A stretch of 55,737 nt of DNA, taken from contig CAZGTQ010000231.1 of NCBI GenBank assembly GCA_964528575.1, positions 1-55,737 on the forward strand, given 5' to 3'. The notes below the pieces were generated by a model, which saw only the letters and a list, made by a program, of their open reading frames with translations, was not told the origin of the DNA and made no database searches. Each line of letters opens with the position of its first letter. The first letter of the stretch is position 1. Positions 43,568-51,682 of this stretch are shown here, one piece after another. The DNA comes from CAZGTQ01 sp964528575 (GTDB lineage Bacteria; Planctomycetota; UBA1135; GCA-002686595). Both the position numbers and the translations under genes were made by a program.

Positions 43568-44020
43568 ATGACCAACATCTCCCCCTGGCGCCGTCGCGGC
43601 GAAGCGGCGACCAGCCTGTTCGACCAGCTCCTGCCCAACATCGACCAGTTCCTCGCCGGGACGCCGTTCGCCCGCTCGGGCGACGTGACGCCGCGGATCG
43701 ACGTGTACGAGACCCAGGAGGACCTGCGCGTCGAGGTCGAGCTGCCCGGCGTCGCCGAGAACGACCTGTCGGTCACTCTCGAGGAGGGAGCGCTCGTCAT
43801 CGCCGGCGAGAAGCGCGCCGAGCACAGCGAGAGCCGCGCGGGCTGGCTGCGGTCCGAGCGCGTGTACGGCGCGTTCCGGCGCGTCGTTCCGCTGCCGTGG
43901 AAGGTCGCCGAGGAGGACGTGCGCGCGACGTTCCGCCAGGGCGTTCTCGAGGTGCGGCTGCCGAAGGGGCCGGAGGCCCGCACGCGCTCGATCCGCATCG
44001 AGCGCGGCGGCGCCGAGTGA
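43568..44020 (+). CDS. Small heat-shock protein (Hsp20), third of three
   Basis: 150 residues with a full alpha-crystallin domain: VTPRIDVYETQEDLRVEVELPGVAENDLSVTLEEGALVIAGEKR, ERVYGAFRRVVPLPWKVAEEDVRATFRQGVLEVRLPK and SIRIE at the end. Its N-terminal arm (SPWRRRGEAATSLFDQLLPNIDQF) is of the classical length. The ATG at 43568 has no clear ribosome site; a GTG at 43529, overlapping the previous stop, would add 13 residues. Closest of the three to a standard class A Hsp20. Confidence 0.9.
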   Translation: MTNISPWRRRGEAATSLFDQLLPNIDQFLAGTPFARSGDVTPRIDVYETQEDLRVEVELPGVAENDLSVTLEEGALVIAGEKRAEHSESRAGWLRSERVYGAFRRVVPLPWKVAEEDVRATFRQGVLEVRLPKGPEARTRSIRIERGGAE

Positions 44021-44114
44021 CGTCCGGCACACGGGCGGTCCACCGCTTCACGATCGGGCGCCGCTCGCTCGACTGCCGGCTCGTACGCTAGTTCGGGCTC
44101 GCTGGCTCCCCCGC

Positions 44115-44372
44115 ATGCAAGGCTTCCTCGAATGGCTCCGCTCGAAGGGCTACCGCACCGCGCGGCGGATCCTCGTCTCGGTCGCCGGCGGCACGGTGGT
44201 GCTGATCGGCATCGTGCTGCTCGTCACGCCGGGCCCGGCGTTCATCGTCATCCCGGCGGGCATCGCGATCCTCGCCGTGGAGTTCACGTGGGCGCGCCGC
44301 ACGCTGGACGAGCTGAAGCGCCGCATCGCGCGGGCGCGCGGCCTGCCTGAGGAGCCGCGCGAAGAAGCCTGA
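44115..44372 (+). CDS. PGPGW family transmembrane protein
   Basis: 85 residues. The core VSVAGGTVVLIGIVLLVTPGPAFIVIPAGIAILAVEFTWARRTLDEL is the PGPGW family signature with TPGPAFIVIP as the central loop. Two membrane helices flank it; the C-terminal part is amphipathic. Family function is not known. It follows the Hsp20 trio by 94 bases; co-transcription is possible. Confidence 0.85.
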   Translation: MQGFLEWLRSKGYRTARRILVSVAGGTVVLIGIVLLVTPGPAFIVIPAGIAILAVEFTWARRTLDELKRRIARARGLPEEPREEA

Positions 44373-44483
44373 GGCGCCGCACCCCCACAGAGCACACCCG
44401 GGCTAGGATAGTGCTTATGCACGCCCAGCACGGGTCGACCCCGGACGTGACGCGTCGCCGTCCCGACGAGCGAGAGCACGCCG

Positions 44484-44888
44484 ATGGTTGAGCGGCCGCC
44501 GATACCGCGGAGCGAACGGGAAGCGATCCTCATCGTCGAGGACGATCCGGACGCGCGCGAGCTGCTCGCCGCGCTGCTCTCCGCCCACGGCTACCGCGTT
44601 CTGCGCGCGCGCCACGGGGTCGAGGCGCTCGAGCGGCTCGCGGAGGACGCCGACGTGTGCCTGATCCTGCTCGACCTGATGCTGCCGCTGATGGACGGGC
44701 AGGAGTTCCGCGCCGAGCAGCTCCGCCGGCCCGACATCGCCGCGATTCCGGTCGTGGTCGTCTCGGCCGACGACGAGCTCGAGTCGAAGGCGCAACGCCT
44801 GCACGCGAGCGCCGCGCTGCGCAAGCCGGTCGAGCTCGAGCGCCTGCTCGAGCTGGTGCGCGCGCACTGCCCGCACGGCGCGAGCTGA
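44484..44888 (+). CDS. Single-domain response regulator
   Basis: 134 residues, a receiver domain only. Acidic pair at VEDDPD (19-23), phospho-acceptor Asp64 in LLDLMLPLMDGQEF, Ser in VVVSADDELE in place of Thr, and Lys in AALRKPVELERLLELV. With no output domain it probably works through protein contact, as in CheY- or Spo0F-like shuttles. Its kinase is not adjacent; it follows the PGPGW gene and ends head-on to the thiamine-binding gene. Confidence 0.9.
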   Translation: MVERPPIPRSEREAILIVEDDPDARELLAALLSAHGYRVLRARHGVEALERLAEDADVCLILLDLMLPLMDGQEFRAEQLRRPDIAAIPVVVVSADDELESKAQRLHASAALRKPVELERLLELVRAHCPHGAS

Positions 44889-44909
44889 CTTGCGAGCCAG
44901 CCGGCGTCG

Positions 44910-45209
44910 TCAGCCGAGCGCGTCGTGCACCGCGTCGATCTTGTCGTCGATGCTCTGCGCCTTGTCGGTGCGCGAGCCGAGCCGGATCGTCGTCGAGATG
45001 CGCGTCGCGCCGCCGGCGTGCAGCTCCTCGTGGATGCGCTTCAGCGCGGCGAACACGACGTCGTAGTCGCCCTCGACGTTGGTGCCGTAGCCGTGCAGAT
45101 GGAGCGGCAGACCGGTCTCGCGCAGGATCTCGAACGCGCGCGCGACTTCGCGGCGCACGCTGGCGCGGCCGGTGAACGGGACGACGCAGATGTCGGCGAT
45201 GACGTGCAT
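44910..45209 (-). CDS. MTH1187/YqgV family thiamine-binding-type protein
   Basis: 99 residues. The family pattern is clear: VIADICVVPFTGRASVRREVARAFEIL, LPLHLHGYGTNVEGDYDVVFAALKRIHEELHAGGATRISTTIRLGSRTDK. The ferredoxin-like fold proteins of this group bind thiamine or related pyrimidines and form tetramers. No signal peptide. It is last in the lipid cluster, separated by 60 bases that hold a duplicated 13-base unit, so its link to the cluster is weak. Confidence 0.85.
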   Translation of the reverse strand: MHVIADICVVPFTGRASVRREVARAFEILRETGLPLHLHGYGTNVEGDYDVVFAALKRIHEELHAGGATRISTTIRLGSRTDKAQSIDDKIDAVHDALG

Positions 45210-45228
45210 CGCCCGAGGATAGCGCCCC

Positions 45229-45254
45229 GGCGTGGAGGGTTGGCGTGGAGGGTT
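45229..45254. repeat. Exact 13-bp tandem duplication
   Basis: GGCGTGGAGGGTT occurs twice in a row in the 60-base gap between the thiamine-binding gene and the acyltransferase gene. No function is evident. Confidence 0.8.
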
Positions 45255-45269
45255 GCAGCGGCGGCACGC

Positions 45270-46010
45270 TCAGCCGAGCGCGGCCTGCGCGCTGCGCTCG
45301 AGCTCGTCGAGCAGCGCGCCGACGCGCGCGCTCTCGGCGTCGATCCGCTCGCTCGGCAGGTCGCGCTCGATCAGGATCGGCGCGCCGACGGCGAACGCGA
45401 CGCGCGCGAACGGCAGGGGCACGAGCAGCCGGTCCCACGTCGGCAGGCGCACGCCGGCGCCGACCGCACAAGCGAGCGGAAGGATCGGCGCGCCGGCGAG
45501 CTGCGACAGGATCACCGCGCCGGGCTTGAAGACGCGCGCCGGCCCCTGCGGCCCGTCGGCGGGGAGCACGGGCGAGACGCCGTCGCGGCGCATCGCACGG
45601 TGCAGGTCGCGCAGCGCGCGCACGCCGGTGCGCGTCGCCGAGCCGCGCACGACGGCCGCGCCGAAGCGTGCGGCGACGAGCGCGGCGAGCTCGCCGTCGA
45701 CCGACGGGCTGATGAGCAGGCAGGGGCGCAGTCCGCGCTCACGGAGCGCGTGGACGAAGCCGAGACACGACACCAGCCGCTGGTGCCAGAAGCACGGGAG
45801 GACGGGGCCGCCGCCCGCCAGCGCGGCGGCGAGGTGCTCCTCCCCCACGATGGCGCGCACGCGCGCGGTGCGCCAGGCGAGCCGGACGACGAGCGCGAGC
45901 AGCGGGGCGAGCGCGCGGTACGTCGCGCGGCGCACGGGCCCGAGCCGGCGCTTCGACGTGACGCGCTTGCCGGCGAAGAGCCCCGACCCCGGCTCGCCGC
46001 CGTCAGCCAC
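45270..46010 (-). CDS. Lysophospholipid acyltransferase-like protein (DUF374)
   Basis: 246 residues. DUF374 signature: VLPCFWHQRLV near 70, where His would be the active base in place of HX4D, LISPSVDGELAALVAARFGAAVVRGSATRTGVRALRDL, and LPADGPQGPARVFKPGAVILSQLAGAPILPLACAVG. A membrane-near N-terminal segment (LAPLLALVVRLAWRT) is present. These enzymes transfer acyl groups to a lipid acceptor. Here the acyl donor may be the acyl-ACP made by the FAAL and ACP encoded just upstream; the ACP gene overlaps this start by eight bases. Confidence 0.82.
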   Translation of the reverse strand: MADGGEPGSGLFAGKRVTSKRRLGPVRRATYRALAPLLALVVRLAWRTARVRAIVGEEHLAAALAGGGPVLPCFWHQRLVSCLGFVHALRERGLRPCLLISPSVDGELAALVAARFGAAVVRGSATRTGVRALRDLHRAMRRDGVSPVLPADGPQGPARVFKPGAVILSQLAGAPILPLACAVGAGVRLPTWDRLLVPLPFARVAFAVGAPILIERDLPSERIDAESARVGALLDELERSAQAALG

Positions 46011-46260
46011 CGCTCTCGAGCGCCTCGACCGCGGCGAGCAGGTCGCCGACGGTGCGGATGCGCCCCGCGGCGTCGTCGTCGATCTCGACGTCGAGCCGGT
46101 CCTCGAGCTCGACGAGCAACCGCAGCGCGCGCGGCGAGTCGACGCCCAGATCGGCGACGAGGTCCTGGTCCCGCGCCAGCCCGTCGACCGCGCAGCCCGT
46201 CACCTCGGCGAGCACCTCGAGCGCGACGCGCTCGCGCTTCTGGGCGTCGGTGGACGTCAT
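46003..46260 (-). CDS. Acyl carrier protein
   Basis: 85 residues. Phosphopantetheine site DLVADLGVDSPRALRLLVELED has Ser in the DS-x motif, with Pro in place of the usual Leu. ACP helices LEVLAEVTGCAVDGL and AGRIRTVGDLLAAVEAL flank it. It is acidic, as expected. It is probably dedicated to the fatty-acyl-AMP ligase encoded upstream rather than to general fatty acid synthesis, since no fab genes are adjacent. Its stop lies eight bases inside the acyltransferase gene. Confidence 0.88.
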   Translation of the reverse strand: MTSTDAQKRERVALEVLAEVTGCAVDGLARDQDLVADLGVDSPRALRLLVELEDRLDVEIDDDAAGRIRTVGDLLAAVEALESGG

Positions 46261-46438
46261 CGCGCAGAGGATACGCGCGCGCGAGGGCGAGCGCACGAGG
46301 ACGAGGACGGGGCGGGGCGGGGCGACGCTCGCTCGCCCGCCCCGGGTCCACCGCCTCCCCCACCCTCCACGGGCAGGACCGAGGCGGGGTGCGCGGGGTT
46401 GCGTCGTCCGCTCGTTTTCTTTTCGGCCGCGCCGGGCG

Positions 46439-48163
46439 CTACGGCTCGCCGGCGAGCCGCTCGAGCGCGCCGGCGAGGTAGCGGCGGCGGAGCTCGGCGC
46501 GCTGGACCTTGCCGCTCGTCGTCTTCGGGAGCGCGCCGCGGCGCAGGAACACGACGTCCGCGAGAGGGACGGCGAAGGCGTGGCCGACGCGGGTGCGGAT
46601 CTCGCGCTCGAGGGCGGCGAGCGCGGCGGTCTCGGCGACCTCGACCGCGAGCACCGGGACCTCGCCGGCGCCGCGGCGCTCGACCGAGAACGCGCCCGCG
46701 CGGACGGTGCCGCCGCCGCCGGTCGCGCGCTCGGCGACCCACTCGAGCTCGTGCGGGCTCAGGTTCTGGCCGTTCACGATGAGCAGATCCTTGGAGCGGC
46801 CCGTGATCCACAGGTCGCCGTCCGCGCGCAGGCCCAGGTCGCCGGTCCACAACCAACCGTCGCGCAGCGCTGCGTCGGTCGCCGCGCTGTCGCGCCAGTA
46901 GCCCGCGAACACGCCGGGGCCGCGCACGCAGATCGCGCCGACGCGGCCGTCGGGAAGCGGCGTTCCGTCGGGCGCGCGCACCTCGACCGCGGTGTCGGCG
47001 ACGGGCGAGCCGACCGACACGACCTCGGCCTCCGCCCCGGCGGCGGAGGCCGCGACGCGGCGCGTGCGCACGCCCTCGCCGCGCACGTCGAACGTCACCG
47101 CGAGCGTCGCCTCCGCGAGCCCGTAGCACGGGCGGAACGCGCGCGCGTCGAAGCCGAGGCACGCGTACGCATCGGCGAACGCGCTCATCGTCTCCGGCCG
47201 GATCATCTCCGCGCCGACGAGCGCGGCCCGCAGCCCCGACAGGTCGACGCCGGCGAGCTCGCTCGGCGGCACGCGCTCGACGCACGTGTGATACGCGAAG
47301 CTCGGCGCGGCCGACATCGTCAGCGGGTGCCGCGCGATCTCGCGCAGCCACGTCTGCGGCCGGCCGAGGAACGTGCGCGGCCGCATGAGCCACAGATCGA
47401 TCCCCGCGAACGCGCAGAACAGCAGCCCCCCGACCAGGCCCATGTCGTGGTGCAGGGGCAGCCACGACACGCCGGTCGCGGGCCATGCACGCGGCGGCGC
47501 GCCGGCCATCGTGGCGAGCGCGTGCTCGATCGCGAACGCGTTGTGCACCGCGGCGCGATGCGGGATCACCACCGCGCGCGGCGCGCCCGTCGAGCCGCTC
47601 GTGAGCTGCAGGAACGCGACGTCCTCGGGGTCCGCTTCGACGCGCGCGCCTGCCTCGAGCGGCGCTAGAGCGTCGAGCTCCTCGGGCGTGACCGCGACCG
47701 CGCGCGCGCGCTCCCGGCCCGCCTCGGCGGCGGCGGCGCGCAGCGCGTCCGAGCAGACGAGCGTCTCGGCGTCGAGCGCGTCGCAGACCGCCTCGAGCCG
47801 CTCGAGATGGTGCTCCGCGCCACCCAGGCCGCCGGGCGCGGCGACCGCGACCGGCCACGCGCCGTGCACCAGCGCGCCGAGCCACGCGTCGAGGAACTCC
47901 CACGACGTCGGCAGGCAGATCGGGACGGGCGCCCCGGGCCGAACGCCGTGGCGGGCGAGCCGGCCCGCGCTCGCCCGCGCGGCCGCCAGCACCTCCCGCC
48001 AGGAGCGGCGCTCCGCGGGACGGCCGCGCGCGTCGAGCAGCCCGAGGCCGCGGTCGGCGAAGCGCTCGGCGGCGCGCTCGAGCACGCCGCAGAGCGTCGC
48101 GGGGCGGTCGGGAGGAGCGGACACAGCGGACGGATTCTGCGCGCGACGGGGCGCCGAGTCCAC
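46439..48163 (-). CDS. Fatty-acyl-AMP ligase (FAAL-type)
   Basis: 574 residues of the ANL superfamily. P-loop-like motif LQLTSGSTGAPRAVVIPH, then WLPLHHDMGLVGGLL, the FAAL HDMGL motif, PCYGLAEATLAVTF, GWLWTGDLGLRADGDLW, GRSKDLLIVNGQNLSPHE and a C-terminal Lys in LPKTTSGKVQRAEL. The HHDMGL motif and the VNGQN loop suggest acyl-AMP formation and transfer to an ACP, not to CoA. The ACP is the next gene, 178 bases downstream. Start is GTG at 48163 or GTG at 48124 (MSAPPDRPATLCG); neither has a clear ribosome site. Confidence 0.85.
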   Translation of the reverse strand: MDSAPRRAQNPSAVSAPPDRPATLCGVLERAAERFADRGLGLLDARGRPAERRSWREVLAAARASAGRLARHGVRPGAPVPICLPTSWEFLDAWLGALVHGAWPVAVAAPGGLGGAEHHLERLEAVCDALDAETLVCSDALRAAAAEAGRERARAVAVTPEELDALAPLEAGARVEADPEDVAFLQLTSGSTGAPRAVVIPHRAAVHNAFAIEHALATMAGAPPRAWPATGVSWLPLHHDMGLVGGLLFCAFAGIDLWLMRPRTFLGRPQTWLREIARHPLTMSAAPSFAYHTCVERVPPSELAGVDLSGLRAALVGAEMIRPETMSAFADAYACLGFDARAFRPCYGLAEATLAVTFDVRGEGVRTRRVAASAAGAEAEVVSVGSPVADTAVEVRAPDGTPLPDGRVGAICVRGPGVFAGYWRDSAATDAALRDGWLWTGDLGLRADGDLWITGRSKDLLIVNGQNLSPHELEWVAERATGGGGTVRAGAFSVERRGAGEVPVLAVEVAETAALAALEREIRTRVGHAFAVPLADVVFLRRGALPKTTSGKVQRAELRRRYLAGALERLAGEP

Positions 48164-48384
48164 GCACGAAGGGCTGGGCCGGGCTGGGCGCGAAAGGCCT
48201 CACCGAAGCCTCGTACGCGCCGTAGACCGCTCCCGGCGGGGCACGGGGAAGATCCCCTCGCACCGCTCGTCCGCGGGGTACGATTCGGTCGTCTGGACCC
48301 GGATCGCCTCGTCTCCCGGGTCGCTCGCCCTCCCAAATGGGGTCCCGCGCCTCGGATCCCACGCCTCCTCAGGGCCTTGCATCC

Positions 48385-50385
48385 ATGAAACCGTCCGTCC
48401 TCGTCGGCCTCGTCGCCGTGGGCCTCGCGGCCCTCCTGATCGCTCTCTCCACGACCCTCGGGCCCGAGCCGAAGGCCTCCGATCGCGGCTCGTCGGTGAC
48501 CCCCGGTCCCGTCGCGCCCCTGGCCGACCCCGACCGCCCGGCCGCGCCGCTCGCGGGCTCGGGCGCGGGCCAGCCGCAGCCCGTGGACGTCGTGGACGTC
48601 GCGGCGACGCGCGCGGCCGAGGCGGCCGACGGCGAGCAGTACGCCAACACCCTGGTCGTGAGCGTGGTCGACGGGAACGGCAAAGGCGTCGCGGGCGCCG
48701 CGCTGCGCTTGATCCACCGGCCGCAGCCGACGGGCGGCGGGCTGGCGGCCCTCCTGTCCGCCACCGGCCAGGGCGATGACCTCGGCGATTCGCGCCGCGG
48801 ATCGACCGGCCCCGGCGGCCGCCACGCGTTCCGCAGTCTCGCGCCGGAGGGGACGTACGCCGTGATCGCGGAGCACGCCGACTTCGCGCAGGGCAACGTC
48901 GGCGGCGTGCGCGTCGGCCCGAGCGGCGATCACGAGGTCACCGTGAAGCTCGACGAGGGCTTCCGCCTGACCGGCGTCGTGCGCGATCAGGACGGCGAGC
49001 CGATCCACGGGGCGCGGGTCCGGCTCCTCACGCAGCTCCAACAGGCCGCGCTCGCGGGGTCGACGAGCTCGGTGCAATCGATCACGACCGACTCGAAGGG
49101 CGCCTACGAGCTGGGCGCGATCCCGCCCGGCCGCTTCGCTCTGCTGGTCTCCGCGCGGGATTTCGCGACGCAGACCCTGCCGCAGATCCACTTCGACCCG
49201 CGCGGGAAGCGCGCGCTCGAGCACGACGTCGTGCTGCCGCCGGCCCGCGCGCTCGCGGGCGTGGTCGTCGGCGATGATGGCGAAGGCATCGCCGGCGCGA
49301 ACGTCGACGTGTTCGGCCCGCGCGGCGGGCTGCCGTCGCGCTCGACCGCGACGACGGACGCGCAGGGTCGCTTCCGCGTGGCCGACCTGCAGGGGGGCGG
49401 CTACGACCTCCAGGTGCAGGCGGTCGGCTTCCGTCGGGGCGCCGCCGTGGACGTCGCGGCGGGGACCGACGACGTGCGCGTGACGCTCCAGGCGCTCGCG
49501 GGCGTGCGCGGCCGCGTCGTCGCCGCCGCCGGCGAGTCGCCGGCCACGTTCCGCGTGTCGGTGAAGCGCGTGCAAGGCAGCGCGTTCGCGTCGACCGGCC
49601 TGGCGAAGGACGTCGAGGATGCCGAGGGTGCGTTCGAGATCGAGGGTCTCGCGCCGGGGGAGTACGTCGTCGAGGGCCGCGCGGACGGCTTCGCTCCGAC
49701 GCTTTCGGCGCCGTTCACGATCACCGACGGTGGGCCGACGCCCGAGGTGCTGGTCGAGCTGACGCGCGGCGGGACCGTGCGCGGGCGCGCGGTCGACAAG
49801 CTGACGGGCGAGCCCGTCGCAGGCGCCACCGTCGCCAGCTACCAGACCGGCCACGTCGAGACGGCGCTGCACGCGATGTTCGCGGGGTCGCACGACGGCG
49901 GCGGCGGCGCGACGCGCCGCAAGGCGGTCACCGACGAAGAGGGCTACTTCGAGCTCGCCGGCCTGCGTCCCGAAACCTACCAGATCGAGATCCGCTCGCC
50001 CGCGCACTGCGAGCGCGTGCTCGCCGGTCGGATGATCCTCGAAGGCGTCGAGGACGACCTGGGGGCGGTCCAACTGTCGCGCGGAGCGACCCTGCGCGGA
50101 ACCGTGCTCGGAAGCGACAAGAAGCCGTCGCCCGGCGCCAAGGTCCAACTGATGTCGGTCGGTGGAACCGCGCTCCCCGGGCAGTCCGCCCAGATCTACG
50201 AGGGTCGGTGCAACGCCGAAGGCACGTTCACGCTGAGCCGGATCCTGCCCGGGCGCTACAAGCTGACCGCGGCGCGCGCCAGCGACAATCCGTTCGACGC
50301 GATCATCGACACGGCGCACTCGGAGGTCGAGATCATGGTCGCCGACAACTCGGACATGACGCACGACCTGCTGCTGGGCGAGTAG
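48385..50385 (+). CDS. Membrane-anchored carboxypeptidase-regulatory-like repeat protein
   Basis: 666 residues. One N-terminal membrane helix (SVLVGLVAVGLAALLIALSTTL), a Pro/Ala-rich linker to about residue 85, then six or more CarboxypepD_reg-like beta-sandwich repeats, each with a pattern like LTGVVRDQDGEPIHGARVRL, LAGVVVGDDGEGIAGANVDV, VRGRAVDKLTGEPVAGATV and LRGTVLGSDKKPSPGAKVQL. The repeats resemble the outer part of the sigma-fusion protein at 4580. Probably periplasmic or surface scaffold; ligand unknown. A strong hairpin follows the stop. Confidence 0.82.
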   Translation: MKPSVLVGLVAVGLAALLIALSTTLGPEPKASDRGSSVTPGPVAPLADPDRPAAPLAGSGAGQPQPVDVVDVAATRAAEAADGEQYANTLVVSVVDGNGKGVAGAALRLIHRPQPTGGGLAALLSATGQGDDLGDSRRGSTGPGGRHAFRSLAPEGTYAVIAEHADFAQGNVGGVRVGPSGDHEVTVKLDEGFRLTGVVRDQDGEPIHGARVRLLTQLQQAALAGSTSSVQSITTDSKGAYELGAIPPGRFALLVSARDFATQTLPQIHFDPRGKRALEHDVVLPPARALAGVVVGDDGEGIAGANVDVFGPRGGLPSRSTATTDAQGRFRVADLQGGGYDLQVQAVGFRRGAAVDVAAGTDDVRVTLQALAGVRGRVVAAAGESPATFRVSVKRVQGSAFASTGLAKDVEDAEGAFEIEGLAPGEYVVEGRADGFAPTLSAPFTITDGGPTPEVLVELTRGGTVRGRAVDKLTGEPVAGATVASYQTGHVETALHAMFAGSHDGGGGATRRKAVTDEEGYFELAGLRPETYQIEIRSPAHCERVLAGRMILEGVEDDLGAVQLSRGATLRGTVLGSDKKPSPGAKVQLMSVGGTALPGQSAQIYEGRCNAEGTFTLSRILPGRYKLTAARASDNPFDAIIDTAHSEVEIMVADNSDMTHDLLLGE

Positions 50386-50414
50386 CGCGCTCCTGCACGG
50401 CCGCTCACGACGCG

Positions 50415-50450
50415 AGACGGCGCGGGCCCCGATCGGGACCCGCGCCGTCT
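50415..50450. terminator. Strong bidirectional terminator hairpin
   Basis: Perfect 12-bp stem AGACGGCGCGGG/CCCGCGCCGTCT closed by a loop that itself contains the palindrome CCCGATCGGG. It lies midway between the convergent stops at 50385 (+) and 50480 (-). T-rich bases after the stem are few. Confidence 0.6.
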
Positions 50451-50479
50451 TCGCGTAGGCGTCGCGCTGCTGGCTCGGG

Positions 50480-51640
50480 CTAGCTGAGCTGCTTCCAGAA
50501 CTCGGCCGGCATGTCGTGCGCGATCTTGAGCGCGCCGTTCGCGCCGCCGTAGACCGGCTCCTCGATGCGCAGGACCTTGCCGCCGCCGAGGCGGGTGTGC
50601 ATCTCGCGCTGGATCGCCGAGTCGAGGCCCTTGATCTGGCTGCCGCCGCCGGCGAGGAGCACGCGGTTCTTCAGGCGGTCCTGGAACTCGGGGTCGAAGC
50701 TCGAGACGAGCTCGCCGAGCCCCTCGACGATCGGGCCGACGATGCCCTGCGCGGCCTCGCGCAGCAGGTCGGTGACGTCGAACTCGGTCGGCTTGCCGTG
50801 GACGGGCAGCTTGACGACCGCTCGCTCCATCTCCTGCGCGACCGAAGCGAAGCGCTCCTTGATCTCCTTCACCATGTGGATGGTGAACTGAGCGTTCGGC
50901 ATCTCGCGCTTCAGCAGCTCGCTGAACTTGTTGTCGATCCAGTCGCCGGCGTAGGTCAGCGTGATCTGGTCGGCGTCGTCCGGCATCGTGCCGTGCATCC
51001 GGCAGAGGTCGGTCGTGCCCGCGCCGATGTCGATGACGAGCACGTCGTCGAGCATGTCGAGACCGTACGCGACCGAGAACGGCTCGGAGCACAGCATCAC
51101 GGAGTCGACGATCTCCTTCGCCGCCTCGATGATCGCGTCCTTGTTGTTGATCGACGCCTGGGCCGGCACGCCGATCACGGTGTAGATGAGCTCGTCGTTG
51201 CGCGGGCGGGCGCGGCGAATGATCTCGGCGATCAGATCGCGCGCGGCGCGCAAGTTGTTGCCGTAGGACGCGTCACGGCCTTCGCTGCACTTGAGCACGC
51301 CGTGCTCGAGCGGGCGGTAGAAGTCGAGCGAGAGTCGCTTCTCGAGGGCCTCGTTGCCGAAGAGCACGTCGCGCTTGAGCAGCTTGCGAGCGACGACGTC
51401 CTTCGGGTAGCCGACGAACGACGCGACGCTCTCGCGCACGCCGTTGCTCGCCGAGACCGAAGTGCGGGAGGTCCCCAGGTCGATGCCGAGGTACAGGACG
51501 CCGCTGTCCTTGCCGTTGTCGTCGCCCATGGTCGTCGTCGGGACACGCGTCTCGTCGTTCGGCGCCGTCGCCGTGGCGGTCGTCGTGTCCTCGTTGGTCT
51601 TCGTCGGATTCTCAGTCCTGTCGTTCTTGCTCTTGGACAT
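50480..51640 (-). CDS. mamK-like: MamK-type bacterial actin
   Basis: 386 residues of the actin/Hsp70 ATPase fold. Phosphate-1 loop LGIDLGTSRTS (51-61), connect region IGVPAQASINNKDAI and SEPFSVAYGLDML (185-197), phosphate-2 loop VIDIGAGTTDLC (202-213) and adenosine motif LAGGGSQIKGL (329-339). The segment VGYPKDVVARKLLKRDVLFGNEALE, the DADQITLTYAGDW block and the ending PAEFWKQL match MamK, the filament that positions magnetosomes, better than MreB. A disordered Thr-rich 45-residue N-tail is added. GGGAGCAGG precedes the ATG. No magnetosome gene is visible. Upstream by 42 bases is the GGDEF-like coiled-coil gene. Confidence 0.85.
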   Translation of the reverse strand: MSKSKNDRTENPTKTNEDTTTATATAPNDETRVPTTTMGDDNGKDSGVLYLGIDLGTSRTSVSASNGVRESVASFVGYPKDVVARKLLKRDVLFGNEALEKRLSLDFYRPLEHGVLKCSEGRDASYGNNLRAARDLIAEIIRRARPRNDELIYTVIGVPAQASINNKDAIIEAAKEIVDSVMLCSEPFSVAYGLDMLDDVLVIDIGAGTTDLCRMHGTMPDDADQITLTYAGDWIDNKFSELLKREMPNAQFTIHMVKEIKERFASVAQEMERAVVKLPVHGKPTEFDVTDLLREAAQGIVGPIVEGLGELVSSFDPEFQDRLKNRVLLAGGGSQIKGLDSAIQREMHTRLGGGKVLRIEEPVYGGANGALKIAHDMPAEFWKQLS

Positions 51641-51682
51641 CGCCTGCTCCCTTTTTCTGGCTGGTGCCTCGCGGCGTCGTGC

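Noticed and set aside
46261..46438. A gene or riboswitch in the 178-bp gap between the FAAL and ACP genes
   Set aside because: The gap is GC-rich with purine runs; no conserved motif or frame with a ribosome site could be supported.
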